A DNA stretch of 35,702 nt, taken from positions 1 through 35,702 of the forward strand of contig JARXAN010000014.1 of NCBI GenBank assembly GCA_029865895.1, written 5' to 3'. Position numbers and translations under genes: made by a program. Positions 26,208 to 34,612 of the stretch are shown piece after piece. The notes beneath the pieces were generated by a model. It was not told the DNA's origin and searched no databases. It saw only the letters and a list, made by a program, of their open reading frames with translations. Each line of letters begins with the position of its first letter. The first letter of the stretch is position 1. The DNA comes from Actinomycetota bacterium (lineage in GTDB: Bacteria; Actinomycetota; Actinomycetes; Actinomycetales; Microbacteriaceae).

Positions 26208-29200
26208 ATGAGCGATTCTTTCGTGCATTTACACAACCACACCGAGTATTCAATGCTTGATGGCGCGGCTCGCATCAAGCAGTTGGTCGCCAAGGCTGCA
26301 AAACTAGAAATGCCGGCCATTGCAATGACCGACCACGGTAATGCTCACGGCGCTTATGAATTTTGGAACCAAGCCACCCAGCACGGCATCAAACCAATTA
26401 TTGGGATTGAGGCTTATCTAGCCCCGGGCTCACGCCGCGAAAAGTCCAAGGTGCGCTGGGGTTCTGGCGGAGACGACGACGTCTCCGGAGGTGGCGCATA
26501 CTCCCACATGACGATGTGGGCCACCGACAATGCCTCGATGCAGAATCTGTTCCGACTTTCCTCCGAGTCTTACCTCTCCGGCTACTACTTCAAGCCCCGC
26601 ATGGACCGTGAACTGCTGCACAAATACGGCAAGGGTCTTATTGCGACCACCGGCTGCCCTGGTGGCGAGGTGCAAACCCGAATTCGCCTGGGTCAATACA
26701 AGGAAGCGGTCGAGACCGCGGCTGAGTTTAGAGACATCTTCGGTGAGGGCAACTTCTTTGTTGAAATCATGGATCACTCTTTGGATATCGAAAAGCGAGT
26801 TCGCGAGGACCTGCTTCGCCTGGCAAAGGACCTAGGTCTTCCGCTGGTTGCCACCAATGATTTGCACTACACCGAGCCAGAGGATGCCACAGCTCACGAT
26901 GCTCTGCTGTGTGTTCAGGTCGGTTCGAACCTCTACGACGAAAATCGTTTCAAGTTTGAATCCCAGGAGTACTACCTGAAATCCGCCGCCGAAATGCGGG
27001 AAATCTTCAAGGAATTCCCAGACGCCTGCGACAACACGCTTTTGATTGCCGAGCGCTGCGAGGTCAGCTTTGAAAAGCGCGACCTAATGCCCAGGTTCCC
27101 GGTCCCAGAGGGCGAGACCGAGAGTGGCTGGTTTGATAAGGAAGTTTGGCGAGGCATGGACCGCCGTTTCCCGAACGGCTATTCAGATCGTCACAAGCAG
27201 CAGGCCACCTACGAAATCGATGTAATTCGCAACATGGGTTTCCCCGGCTACTTCCTGGTGGTCTCTGACTTCATCGCCTGGGCGAGAGCGCAGGGGATTC
27301 GCGTTGGTCCCGGGCGTGGTTCGGCAGCGGGATCGCTGGTGGCATTCGCACTGGGAATTACCGAGCTGGACCCATTGGCACACGATCTAATCTTTGAGCG
27401 TTTTTTGAATCCAGAGCGTCTTTCAATGCCAGATATCGATGTTGACTTCGATGACCGCAGACGCCCAGAGGTAATTCGCTACGTGACTGACAAATACGGC
27501 GATGACCGAGTGGCGCAGATTGTGACCTTTGGAACTATCAAGGCCAAGCAGGCCCTAAAAGACGCTGCTCGCGTGCTAGCGATGCCCTATGCGGTTGGTG
27601 AAAAGCTGACCAAGGCAATGCCAGGGATGGTCCTAGGGCGCGATGTCTCTTTGAATGAGCTGATTGACCCAACCGCTGAACGCTACTCGGAAGCTGCTGA
27701 ATTTAGAGAGATCCTGGACACCGACGAGGACAGCCAGAAGGTATTCGACCTGGCCCAAGGCCTCGAGGGTCTAAAGCGCCAGTGGGGCGTTCACGCCGCC
27801 GGTGTCATCATGTCCGCAGAACCGCTAATGGATGTCATTCCAATCATGAAGCGCGAGGAAGACGGCGCTATCATCACGCAATTCGACCAGCCACCGTGTG
27901 AGTCGCTTGGGCTTTTGAAGATGGACTTCCTAGGTCTTCGAAACCTCACGATGTTAGACGATGCACTTTTCAACATCAAGCTCAACCGCGGTGAGACTGT
28001 GGTTTTGGAAGAGCTTGACCTAAACGCCGATGAGAAGACTTTCGAGCTTTTGTCCAGGGGAGACACTCTTGGAGTGTTCCAGCTCGATGGTGATTCGATG
28101 CGTCAGCTGTTGAGGCTTCTCAAGCCAACCGAATTCGAGCACATCTCTGCGGTGATCGCTTTGTATCGCCCGGGCCCGATGGGTATGAACTCTCACATAA
28201 ACTACGCCCAGCGCAAGAACGGTCAGCAGCAATCCGAAGGCGTTCACCCAGAACTCACCGAACCACTGAGTGAGATTCTGGACCCCACCTATGGCCTGAT
28301 TGTCTACCAGGAGCAGGTAATGGCTGCAGCGCAGCGAGTTGCTGGATACTCCCTTGGTCAAGCAGACCTGCTGCGTCGCGCGATGGGTAAGAAAAAGCCC
28401 GAGGAGCTAGATAAGCAGCTTGAAGTATTCCGCTCCGGAATGAAGGCAAATGGTTTCTCGGACGGAGCCATCAAGGCTCTTTGGGACACCTTGCTACCGT
28501 TCGCTGACTACGCCTTCAACAAGGCACACTCAGCCGGTTACGCCGTTTTGAGCTATTGGACCGGTTATCTCAAGGCCAACTATCCGGCTGAATACATGGC
28601 GGCGCTTCTTACCTCGGTAGGCGATTCCAAAGACAAGCTAGCGGTATACCTAAATGAGTGTCGCCGCATGGGCATCAGGGTGCTGCCGCCGGATGTGAAC
28701 CAGTCCATCAGTGGTTTTGCCGCGGTTGGTGATGACATTCGATTTGGCCTCAACGCCATTCGCAACGTTGGAAAAAACGTGGTTGATGCCATCGTCGAAG
28801 CTCGTGCGGAATCTCCATTTGATTCCTTCCAGGACTACCTGACTCGGGTGGCAACCCAAGCCTCAACCAAGCGATGTGTTGAATCTTTGATCAAGGCTGG
28901 AGCCTTTGATTCGCTTGGACACACCAGACGTTCGTTGATTGCGGTTCACGAAGAGGCAATTGATGCCTCTGCGGTCCTAAAGAAGCAGGCCGCGAGTGGC
29001 CAGGTCGATCTCTTTGGTGGCATGTTCGATGAGGATCCAGCCATGGTTCCGGTTCCCAACCTCCCGGAGTGGACTAAGCGAGACCTATTGGCTCACGAGC
29101 GAGAGATGCTTGGGTTGTACGTTTCCGACCATCCGCTGGCCGGTCAGGAAGCGCTACTAATGCGCCACTCCGATATGGGCACCATCGCTCTTAAGGAGAG

Positions 29201-29699
29201 CGAGATCAAAGACGGTGAGTCTGTGACCCTCGCGGGCTTGATTACCCAGGTTCAGCATAAGGTTGCCAGGGCATCGGGTAATCCATACGGTCAGGTAGTC
29301 CTCGAGGATTTCTCGGGTGAAATCTCGATCATGTTTATGGGAAAGACCTACCTGGAAAACCGAGAGCTGCTAAAGGCAGACCAGACGGTTTCTATTCGTG
29401 GTCGCATCCAGAGGCGTGATGAAGAAGTCATGCTCTCGGCATACTCAATCGATGTTCTAGAGGCCGGTCGCGAGCAGGGTGGCGTGTTGGTTATCAGCGT
29501 CAAGGAAGCCATGGCTACAAAGACCAAGTTGCAAAAACTCTCCGAGATTCTCGCTGCACACCCTGGGCCGGTTGAGGTTCAGCTCAAGATGCAAAATGGC
29601 GGGGAATCCAAACACTTCCTCTTGCCGCAGCGCATTGCGGTTGGGCACGACCTATTTGGCGAAATCAAGGCACTTTTGGGCCAGGACGCGGTCAACTAG
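26208..29699 (+). CDS. dnaE: DNA polymerase III alpha subunit
   Basis: The replicative polymerase (DnaE1 type). The 1163-residue protein begins with a PHP domain (HLHNHTEYSMLDGA, MTDHGNAHG), continues with the polymerase core (PGRGSAAGS; catalytic acidic motif PDIDVDF with Asp409, 411 and 413), fingers and a helix-hairpin-helix region, and ends with an OB-fold domain (VTLAGLITQVQ near 1005). The ATG at 26208 has GGAGG (26198-26202) 5 bases upstream and is preferred over an in-frame GTG at 26196. It is the last gene of the + strand cluster. Its TAG stop shares the palindrome CTAG with the stop of the convergent flavin reductase. Confidence 0.96.
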   Translation: MSDSFVHLHNHTEYSMLDGAARIKQLVAKAAKLEMPAIAMTDHGNAHGAYEFWNQATQHGIKPIIGIEAYLAPGSRREKSKVRWGSGGDDDVSGGGAYSHMTMWATDNASMQNLFRLSSESYLSGYYFKPRMDRELLHKYGKGLIATTGCPGGEVQTRIRLGQYKEAVETAAEFRDIFGEGNFFVEIMDHSLDIEKRVREDLLRLAKDLGLPLVATNDLHYTEPEDATAHDALLCVQVGSNLYDENRFKFESQEYYLKSAAEMREIFKEFPDACDNTLLIAERCEVSFEKRDLMPRFPVPEGETESGWFDKEVWRGMDRRFPNGYSDRHKQQATYEIDVIRNMGFPGYFLVVSDFIAWARAQGIRVGPGRGSAAGSLVAFALGITELDPLAHDLIFERFLNPERLSMPDIDVDFDDRRRPEVIRYVTDKYGDDRVAQIVTFGTIKAKQALKDAARVLAMPYAVGEKLTKAMPGMVLGRDVSLNELIDPTAERYSEAAEFREILDTDEDSQKVFDLAQGLEGLKRQWGVHAAGVIMSAEPLMDVIPIMKREEDGAIITQFDQPPCESLGLLKMDFLGLRNLTMLDDALFNIKLNRGETVVLEELDLNADEKTFELLSRGDTLGVFQLDGDSMRQLLRLLKPTEFEHISAVIALYRPGPMGMNSHINYAQRKNGQQQSEGVHPELTEPLSEILDPTYGLIVYQEQVMAAAQRVAGYSLGQADLLRRAMGKKKPEELDKQLEVFRSGMKANGFSDGAIKALWDTLLPFADYAFNKAHSAGYAVLSYWTGYLKANYPAEYMAALLTSVGDSKDKLAVYLNECRRMGIRVLPPDVNQSISGFAAVGDDIRFGLNAIRNVGKNVVDAIVEARAESPFDSFQDYLTRVATQASTKRCVESLIKAGAFDSLGHTRRSLIAVHEEAIDASAVLKKQAASGQVDLFGGMFDEDPAMVPVPNLPEWTKRDLLAHEREMLGLYVSDHPLAGQEALLMRHSDMGTIALKESEIKDGESVTLAGLITQVQHKVARASGNPYGQVVLEDFSGEISIMFMGKTYLENRELLKADQTVSIRGRIQRRDEEVMLSAYSIDVLEAGREQGGVLVISVKEAMATKTKLQKLSEILAAHPGPVEVQLKMQNGGESKHFLLPQRIAVGHDLFGEIKALLGQDAVN

Positions 29700-30217
29700 C
29701 TGTTGTCGGCCAGTCTTTCGGTGGCGGTTAGGTAACCGCGCTGGTAGTAAACCAGCGGCCGTTCCTGCTCCAGCTGTTCGGTACCGTGCAGAACATCAAG
29801 GATCACAACAGCGTTGGCTTCAACTTCGAGGCGCTCTCTAACCTTGCCAATCAACACCGCTGAGGCTGCTGGGAAAACGGGCAGTTTTCCCACCAGCTCA
29901 AAATCACCCTGGGTGAAACGCTCTTCTTTTGGACCTGCCATTCGCTGGGCAAGTTCTAGGTTCTTTGCCGAAAGCGTGTGAAGTGCGACCTCTCTACCAA
30001 CAATCAACTGCGGGTAGCTGGATGAGCCGCGTGCGATGTTGAAGGAAACCAGCGGTGGGTTTGATCCAAGCGATGTAACTGAGGTTGCGGTAAATCCAAT
30101 CGGATTGCCATCGTCGTCATGGGAGGTGATGATTGCCACTCCGGAGGCGTGCATTCGGAAGGCAGTCTTCAGTGCATCTGAACCAATCACTGGGAATTTC
30201 AAGGATTCTGTAGTCAT
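29696..30217 (-). CDS. Flavin reductase-like (FMN-binding split barrel) protein
   Basis: A 173-residue protein of the flavin reductase domain family. It has FRMHASGVAIITSHD and GNPIGFTATSVTSLGSNPPLVSFNI (about 20-62), the flavin-binding region of these split-barrel proteins. Relatives reduce FMN or FAD with NAD(P)H as partners of two-component monooxygenases, but no such monooxygenase lies nearby, so the substrate and role are unknown. At the ATG, GGGAG lies directly against the start, too close for a normal ribosome binding site, so a very short leader is possible. It ends convergently on dnaE. Confidence 0.8.
   Translation of the reverse strand: MTTESLKFPVIGSDALKTAFRMHASGVAIITSHDDDGNPIGFTATSVTSLGSNPPLVSFNIARGSSSYPQLIVGREVALHTLSAKNLELAQRMAGPKEERFTQGDFELVGKLPVFPAASAVLIGKVRERLEVEANAVVILDVLHGTEQLEQERPLVYYQRGYLTATERLADNS
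29724..29757 (+). terminator. Two adjacent hairpins after dnaE, possible terminator
   Basis: GCGGTTAGGTAACCGC (29724-29739) is a perfect palindrome. It is followed at once by CGCTGGT, loop AGTAA, ACCAGCG (29739-29757); the two stems share one base. Both lie 25-58 bases after the dnaE stop, inside the 3' part of the convergent flavin reductase. No T-run follows, so this would be an atypical terminator or an RNA-stability element. Confidence 0.35.
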
Positions 30218-30224
30218 CTCCCGA

Positions 30225-30232
30225 TAAGGTTA
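30225..30232. promoter_or_regulatory. Overlapping opposed -10 boxes between flavin reductase and hisD
   Basis: TAAGGTTA contains TAAGGT on the plus strand (30225-30230) and TAACCT on the minus strand (30232-30227), both of the TAnnnT form. The plus box would give hisD a leader of about 30 bases. The minus box would start the flavin reductase mRNA about 2-3 bases before its ATG. I found no convincing -35 boxes. Confidence 0.3.
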
Positions 30233-30266
30233 GGGCATTACTTCTCCGCAGAAAACCAGAGGTAAC

Positions 30267-31574
30267 GTGCGCGTCGTTGAAATCTCAGGTCCTATCAGTC
30301 AGGATCAAATTCGCACTGCACTGCCCAGGGCATCAGTCAGCGTTGAGAAAGCCTTGGAGATCGTCACTCCGCTGATTCAAGACATCAAAACCAATTCACT
30401 AGCCGCCGTTTTGGCTCAGGCCGAGCGTTTTGATGGGGTTCGCCCAGAGCACGTTAGAGTGCCGCAATCACAGCTTGATAGGGCACTTTATGAGTTGGCA
30501 CCAGATTTACGAGCAGCGATTCAGACGGCTATTGAGCGAGTTCGAAAAGTCTCAGAGGCAGCTGTGCCAAAGGGTTTTGATCTAGATCTTGCTCAAGGTG
30601 CAGTGGTCTCTCAACGGTATGTGCCGGTGGACTCGGTTGGACTTTACGTTCCTGGTGGAAAAGCGGTCTACCCGTCGAGTGTGGTCATGAATGCGGTTGC
30701 AGCCCAGGCAGCCGGTGTTCCGAGAATTGCCATTGCATCCCCACCGCAAAAAGAGTTTGGTGGCTTGCCACACCCAGCTATCTTGGCCACCGCTGCCCTC
30801 CTGGGAGTCACCGAGGTTTATGCCATCGGTGGAGCGGCAGCAGTTGCCGCCTTCGGTTACGGCATCAAGGAGATTGACCTAGCTCCGGTCCGAATGGTTA
30901 CGGGACCGGGAAACATCTATGTTGCAGCCGCTAAGCGCGCGCTCCGAGGCTTGATCGGTATTGACTCCGAGGCAGGCCCAACTGAGATCCTGATCATCGC
31001 GGATAAGTCCGCAAACCCCGCCAGCGTCGCTGCAGACCTAATCTCGCAAGCCGAGCACGATGAGAATGCAGCCGCAGTATTGGTTACCGACAGCAGAGAG
31101 CTGATAACAGCCGTTCAGCGTGAATTAGATATTCAGGTTGCCAACACCTCCAACATCGACCGAGTAAAAGTCGCGCTGGCCGGAGTTCAGTCAGCATTGG
31201 TGCTGGTTCCCGATCTTGAAATCGCGGTTGCAGTCAGCAACGAATACGCCACCGAGCACCTTGAGATTCAAACTGCGGACCCTCAAGCTTTGCTGCCAAA
31301 GATCACAAATGCCGGCGCGATCTTCCTGGGGGAGTACTCACCGGTGAGCCTCGGAGACTACCTTGCCGGCAGTAACCACGTTCTACCTACCGGCGAGCAA
31401 GCTAAGTTTGGCCCAGGCTTGGGAGTCCACACATTCCTTAGGCCGCAGCAAATCATCAACTACTCGCGATCAGCTCTCGAGTCAGTTGTCCAGCAACTTG
31501 ATACCTTTGCTATTGCTGAGGGTCTAAGTGCCCACGGCGATGCTGCCAAGATTAGATTCACCGGAGGTAACTAG
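30267..31574 (+). CDS. hisD: Histidinol dehydrogenase
   Basis: Catalyses the last two steps of histidine synthesis, oxidising L-histidinol to L-histidine with NAD. The 435-residue protein shows [45 protein letters not shown] and [14 protein letters not shown] (zinc-site Gln and His), then HLEIQT and SNHVLPT near the C-terminus. The GTG start has AGAGG (30258-30262) upstream. It is not followed by other his genes, so the pathway is split in this genome; it is coupled to nrdR instead. Confidence 0.95.
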   Translation: MRVVEISGPISQDQIRTALPRASVSVEKALEIVTPLIQDIKTNSLAAVLAQAERFDGVRPEHVRVPQSQLDRALYELAPDLRAAIQTAIERVRKVSEAAVPKGFDLDLAQGAVVSQRYVPVDSVGLYVPGGKAVYPSSVVMNAVAAQAAGVPRIAIASPPQKEFGGLPHPAILATAALLGVTEVYAIGGAAAVAAFGYGIKEIDLAPVRMVTGPGNIYVAAAKRALRGLIGIDSEAGPTEILIIADKSANPASVAADLISQAEHDENAAAVLVTDSRELITAVQRELDIQVANTSNIDRVKVALAGVQSALVLVPDLEIAVAVSNEYATEHLEIQTADPQALLPKITNAGAIFLGEYSPVSLGDYLAGSNHVLPTGEQAKFGPGLGVHTFLRPQQIINYSRSALESVVQQLDTFAIAEGLSAHGDAAKIRFTGGN

Positions 31575-32017
31575 TGTTTTGTCCATTTTGCAGACATGCC
31601 GACTCTCGAGTTATCGACTCGAGAACATCGGATGATGGATCTGCGATTCGTCGCAGAAGACAGTGCCCAGAGTGCCAGAAGCGTTTCACCACGGTTGAAA
31701 CCGCTTCTCTAATGGTTACTAAGCGCAGCGGTGTGACCGAGCCGTTCTCTAGAGACAAGATTGTCTCGGGTGTAAGAAAAGCCTGCCAGGGTCGCCCGGT
31801 GACCGATGCTGATCTAGCGCTTTTGGCTCAGCAGGTTGAAGAAACTCTGCGCTCCTCTGGAGCCGCAACCATTGAGGCACAGGACATCGGTTTGGCCATC
31901 TTGGAGCCGCTGCGACACCTCGACCACGTGGCGTTTATGAGATTTGCTTCGGTCTACCAGGCTTGGGACTCGCTCAATGATTTCGAGCAGGCCATCTCCG
32001 AGTTGCGAGAGAGCTAA
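31574..32017 (+). CDS. nrdR: Transcriptional repressor NrdR
   Basis: A 147-residue nucleotide-sensing repressor of ribonucleotide reductase genes. It has an N-terminal zinc ribbon with Cys pairs 3/6 and 31/34 and RRRRQCPEC, then an ATP-cone domain starting [17 protein letters not shown]. The GTG start overlaps the hisD stop by one base (TAGTG), and GGAGG (31563-31567) lies 6 bases upstream. No nrd genes or obvious NrdR boxes are in the window, so it acts on genes elsewhere. Confidence 0.95.
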   Translation: MFCPFCRHADSRVIDSRTSDDGSAIRRRRQCPECQKRFTTVETASLMVTKRSGVTEPFSRDKIVSGVRKACQGRPVTDADLALLAQQVEETLRSSGAATIEAQDIGLAILEPLRHLDHVAFMRFASVYQAWDSLNDFEQAISELRES

Positions 32018-32020
32018 ATC

Positions 32021-33016
32021 TTGTATCGGCTGCTGTTCAATCTTTTCTTCAAGCCGCTTGATGCTGAAACCTCGCACAAGATTGTCGACACCGGATTGCA
32101 GCTTGCATCGAAGATCGGAATCCTCAGAGCCGGCAAACGAAGCAAAAAGATTGAAGTTATGGGCCTCAAGCTGGAAAACCGGCTTGGCTTAGGCGCGGGT
32201 TTTGACAAGAACGCAAAATTGGTGAGGCCACTGCACGCACTTGGGTTTGGCCACGTCGAGGTTGGAACAGTAACTTTCCACGCACAGCCTGGAAACCCCA
32301 AGCCGCGCTCATTCCGAATCCCGGAATACGACGCCTTGATAAACCGCATGGGTTTCAATAACGACGGGGCAGTGGTTATCTCCAAGCGATTGGCCAAGCT
32401 TCGCAAGGATCACCGCAATTTGCCTGTGATCGGCGTGAACATTGGTAAGAGCAGGATTGTTGAGGCAAAAGATGCCGCCGAGGACTACCGATCGACCACA
32501 AAACTGGTTGCCAGTGTCGCTGACTATCTCGCGGTGAATGTCTCTTCACCAAATACCCCAGGACTTAGGGATCTGCAGCAGGTTGAATCCCTGAGACCAA
32601 TCCTTCAGGCGGTGTTGGACGAGTGCGAAGGCAAGCCAGTTTTAGTGAAGGTTTCTCCGGATTTGGCAGATGCCGATTTCCTTGAGGTATTGAAGCTGGT
32701 CCAGAACCTAAAGCTGACCGGTGTGATTATGACCAACACCACCACCAGGCGCGAAGGTGTTGGTACCTCGCCGGTCCTTGACGAGGCCGGTGGCCTCAGT
32801 GGGCCGGTGCTAGCGGCCAGATCCATCGAGATGCTCAAGATTGCTCGCAGGGAGCTTTCGAACGAGTACGTGATTATTTCGGTTGGTGGAGTGAGCTCGG
32901 TGGTTCAAGCAGTGGAGCGCATTCACTTCGGCGCAGATTTAGTGCAGGTATACACCGGCCTGATCTACCAGGGCCCTCTTTGGCCAAAGCGTTTAGCGAA
33001 AGCACTAGCGAACTAG
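32021..33016 (+). CDS. pyrD: Dihydroorotate dehydrogenase (quinone), class 2
   Basis: Oxidises dihydroorotate to orotate in pyrimidine synthesis, passing electrons to membrane quinones. The 331-residue protein has the class 2 N-terminal extension (MYRLLFNLFFKPLDAETSHK), LGAGFDKNA, the FMN and substrate loops NRMGFNND and NVSSPNTPGLR (class 2 Ser base), VKVSPD, and ISVGGVSS near the C-terminus. The start is TTG, 3 bases after nrdR. The stop TAG shares CTAG with the convergent aldo/keto reductase stop. A weak CAGAG/CTCTG hairpin (33017-33032) directly follows. Confidence 0.94.
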   Translation: MYRLLFNLFFKPLDAETSHKIVDTGLQLASKIGILRAGKRSKKIEVMGLKLENRLGLGAGFDKNAKLVRPLHALGFGHVEVGTVTFHAQPGNPKPRSFRIPEYDALINRMGFNNDGAVVISKRLAKLRKDHRNLPVIGVNIGKSRIVEAKDAAEDYRSTTKLVASVADYLAVNVSSPNTPGLRDLQQVESLRPILQAVLDECEGKPVLVKVSPDLADADFLEVLKLVQNLKLTGVIMTNTTTRREGVGTSPVLDEAGGLSGPVLAARSIEMLKIARRELSNEYVIISVGGVSSVVQAVERIHFGADLVQVYTGLIYQGPLWPKRLAKALAN

Positions 33017-34014
33017 CAGAGACGACCCTCTGGGCTCTTGGTCTTCGATGGGTCGCGCTCAATAACATCACCAAGGACCTCATCGACCTTAGCCATGATC
33101 TCAGCTGGGATAACAACACCGGAAGCCGCAAGGTTCGAGGTGATCTGTTCCGGCTTTGAGGCACCGACAATCGCTGCGGCGACATTCTTGTTCTGCAGCA
33201 CCCAGGCGATTGCAAACTGAGCCATGGTGATTCCAAGCTCATCCGCGAGTGGCTTTAGTCCCTGCACGCGAGTCAAGGTGGTCTCAGACATGAACTTCTC
33301 GATGATGCCGGAAAGATCTGGATCCGCTGCTCTGGAACCGGCAGGTGCTGGCTGACCAGGCAGATACTTGCCAGTCAAAACACCCTGAGCCATCGGGGAC
33401 CAAACAATTTGGCTAAGGCCAAGCTCGTCGGATGTTGGGATTACCTGCTCTTCGATTACTCTCCAGAGCATCGAATACTGCGGCTGGTTAGAGATCAGTT
33501 TGAAGCCAAGTCCTTTGGCGAGGACCTGACCTGCTCGAATCTGCTCGGCGTTCCACTCTGAAACACCAACGTAGAGGACCTTGCCCATACGAACCAGGTC
33601 TGCAAATGCCTGCATGGTCTCTTCAAGCGGCGTCTCGTAGTCAAAACGGTGAGCCTGGTAGAGGTCGACGTAATCAGTCTGGAGGCGCTTTAGCGAGCCG
33701 TTGATCGACTCCATGATGTGCTTACGGCTTAGACCGGTGTCATTTGGGCCCTTGGCAGCCACCGGCCAATAAACCTTGGTTAAAATCTCCAGACCCTCAC
33801 GACGCTGCCCCTTGAGGGCATTGCCCAAGACGGTCTCCGCTGCCTGGTTGGCATAGACGTCTGCGGTGTCATAGGTGGTCACGCCACCCTCCAGCGCAGC
33901 CTTCACGGTGCTGATAGCTTGCTCATCTGCCACCTGTGATGCGTGGGTTAGCCAGTTTCCGTAAATGATCTCGGAGACCTTTAGGCCAGAGTTTCCTAGG
34001 TAGCGGTGCTGCAT
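33013..34014 (-). CDS. Aldo/keto reductase
   Basis: A 333-residue NADPH-dependent oxidoreductase of the aldo/keto reductase superfamily, resembling the potassium-channel beta-subunit group. The catalytic tetrad is visible as Asp49 and Tyr54 (YDTADVY), Lys80 (ILTKVYW) and His122 (YQAHRFD). The cofactor-binding segment near the end reads AIVGASKPEQI. Physiological substrate unknown. The ATG at 34014 has AAGGAG 6 bases upstream; the frame is open further back to 34197, but that part runs into DUF3043 and does not resemble the family. It lies 20 bases after the DUF3043 gene, so the two are probably co-transcribed. Confidence 0.9.
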   Translation of the reverse strand: MQHRYLGNSGLKVSEIIYGNWLTHASQVADEQAISTVKAALEGGVTTYDTADVYANQAAETVLGNALKGQRREGLEILTKVYWPVAAKGPNDTGLSRKHIMESINGSLKRLQTDYVDLYQAHRFDYETPLEETMQAFADLVRMGKVLYVGVSEWNAEQIRAGQVLAKGLGFKLISNQPQYSMLWRVIEEQVIPTSDELGLSQIVWSPMAQGVLTGKYLPGQPAPAGSRAADPDLSGIIEKFMSETTLTRVQGLKPLADELGITMAQFAIAWVLQNKNVAAAIVGASKPEQITSNLAASGVVIPAEIMAKVDEVLGDVIERDPSKTKSPEGRLC

Positions 34015-34034
34015 GATGAGCTCCTTAGAGTTCT

Positions 34035-34577
34035 TTACTTGTCGAGTTTGGTGAAGCGAGCAACCTGAGGCTTTGGAATTCTCAGGGCACGCATTTGAAT
34101 TGAGCGCATTGCTCCGTACCAGCCCAAACCGCCTTCTAGGCGATCTGCTCCGAACTTGTTGGCAACGCGCTTTTTGACCATGCGAGAGACAAACCATGCG
34201 TCAATCGCAACAATTCCAAACAAGCCCCACATCGCAAACAGGGTGATTAGCTGAACAGCGTAGGAGTCGATGAAAGTGGCTAGCACAACGATGAAAAGTC
34301 CTGGGAGAACCATTTCACCAGCGGTGAAGCGGGCGTCGACAAGGTCGCGCGCGTACTTGCGCTGCGGGCCACGGTCACGGATGGTCAAATAGCGCTCATC
34401 TCCGGCCATCATGCCTTCGCGAGCTTTGGTGCGCTCCTCACGGATACGCATCCGTTCTGCCTGCTTAGCTTCCTTGCTGCGATCGCCGACAAGCGGACGA
34501 ATCCTGGCTTGTTCCTGTTCCTTTCGGGACGGGGTAGGTTGACCCTTTTTTTCGCCCGGATTGCGGTTTTCGCTCAT
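34035..34577 (-). CDS. DUF3043 family membrane protein
   Basis: A 180-residue actinobacterial protein of unknown function. It has a long, highly charged N-terminal region (about 1-75, rich in Lys, Arg, Glu), two hydrophobic helices (about 92-110 and 114-130) and a basic C-terminal part (VSRMVKKRVANKFG). ATGs at 34580 and 34577 adjoin; the second lies 5 bases from AAAGG and is chosen. The gene is divergent from the dipeptidase across about 35 bases and upstream of the aldo/keto reductase. Confidence 0.85.
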   Translation of the reverse strand: MSENRNPGEKKGQPTPSRKEQEQARIRPLVGDRSKEAKQAERMRIREERTKAREGMMAGDERYLTIRDRGPQRKYARDLVDARFTAGEMVLPGLFIVVLATFIDSYAVQLITLFAMWGLFGIVAIDAWFVSRMVKKRVANKFGADRLEGGLGWYGAMRSIQMRALRIPKPQVARFTKLDK

Positions 34578-34600
34578 CATTGCCTTTCAAGATATGCCAC

Positions 34601-34608
34601 TAGATTAT
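34601..34608. promoter_or_regulatory. Interlocked -10 boxes; dipeptidase mRNA may be leaderless
   Basis: TAGATTAT gives TAGATT on the plus strand (34601-34606) and TAATCT on the minus strand (34607-34602). The plus box ends 6 bases before the dipeptidase ATG, so transcription would begin at or next to the A of the start codon; there is no ribosome binding site. The minus box would give DUF3043 an 18-base leader with its AAAGG. TTGCCT (34580-34585) is a possible but short-spaced -35 for the plus strand. Confidence 0.45.
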
Positions 34609-34612
34609 CGGT

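Noticed and set aside
32978-32989. CTTTGGCCAAAG palindrome near the pyrD 3' end, as a terminator for the aldo/keto reductase
   Set aside because: A palindrome without loop or T-tail on the minus strand; likely chance.
33017-33055. CAGAG/CTCTG and CGACCC/GGGTCG repeats after pyrD
   Set aside because: Short, mutually exclusive stems without a T-run; not enough to call a terminator.
34015-34197. N-terminal extension of the aldo/keto reductase
   Set aside because: It overlaps DUF3043, is Arg/Ser-rich and unlike the family; AAGGAG precedes the ATG at 34014.
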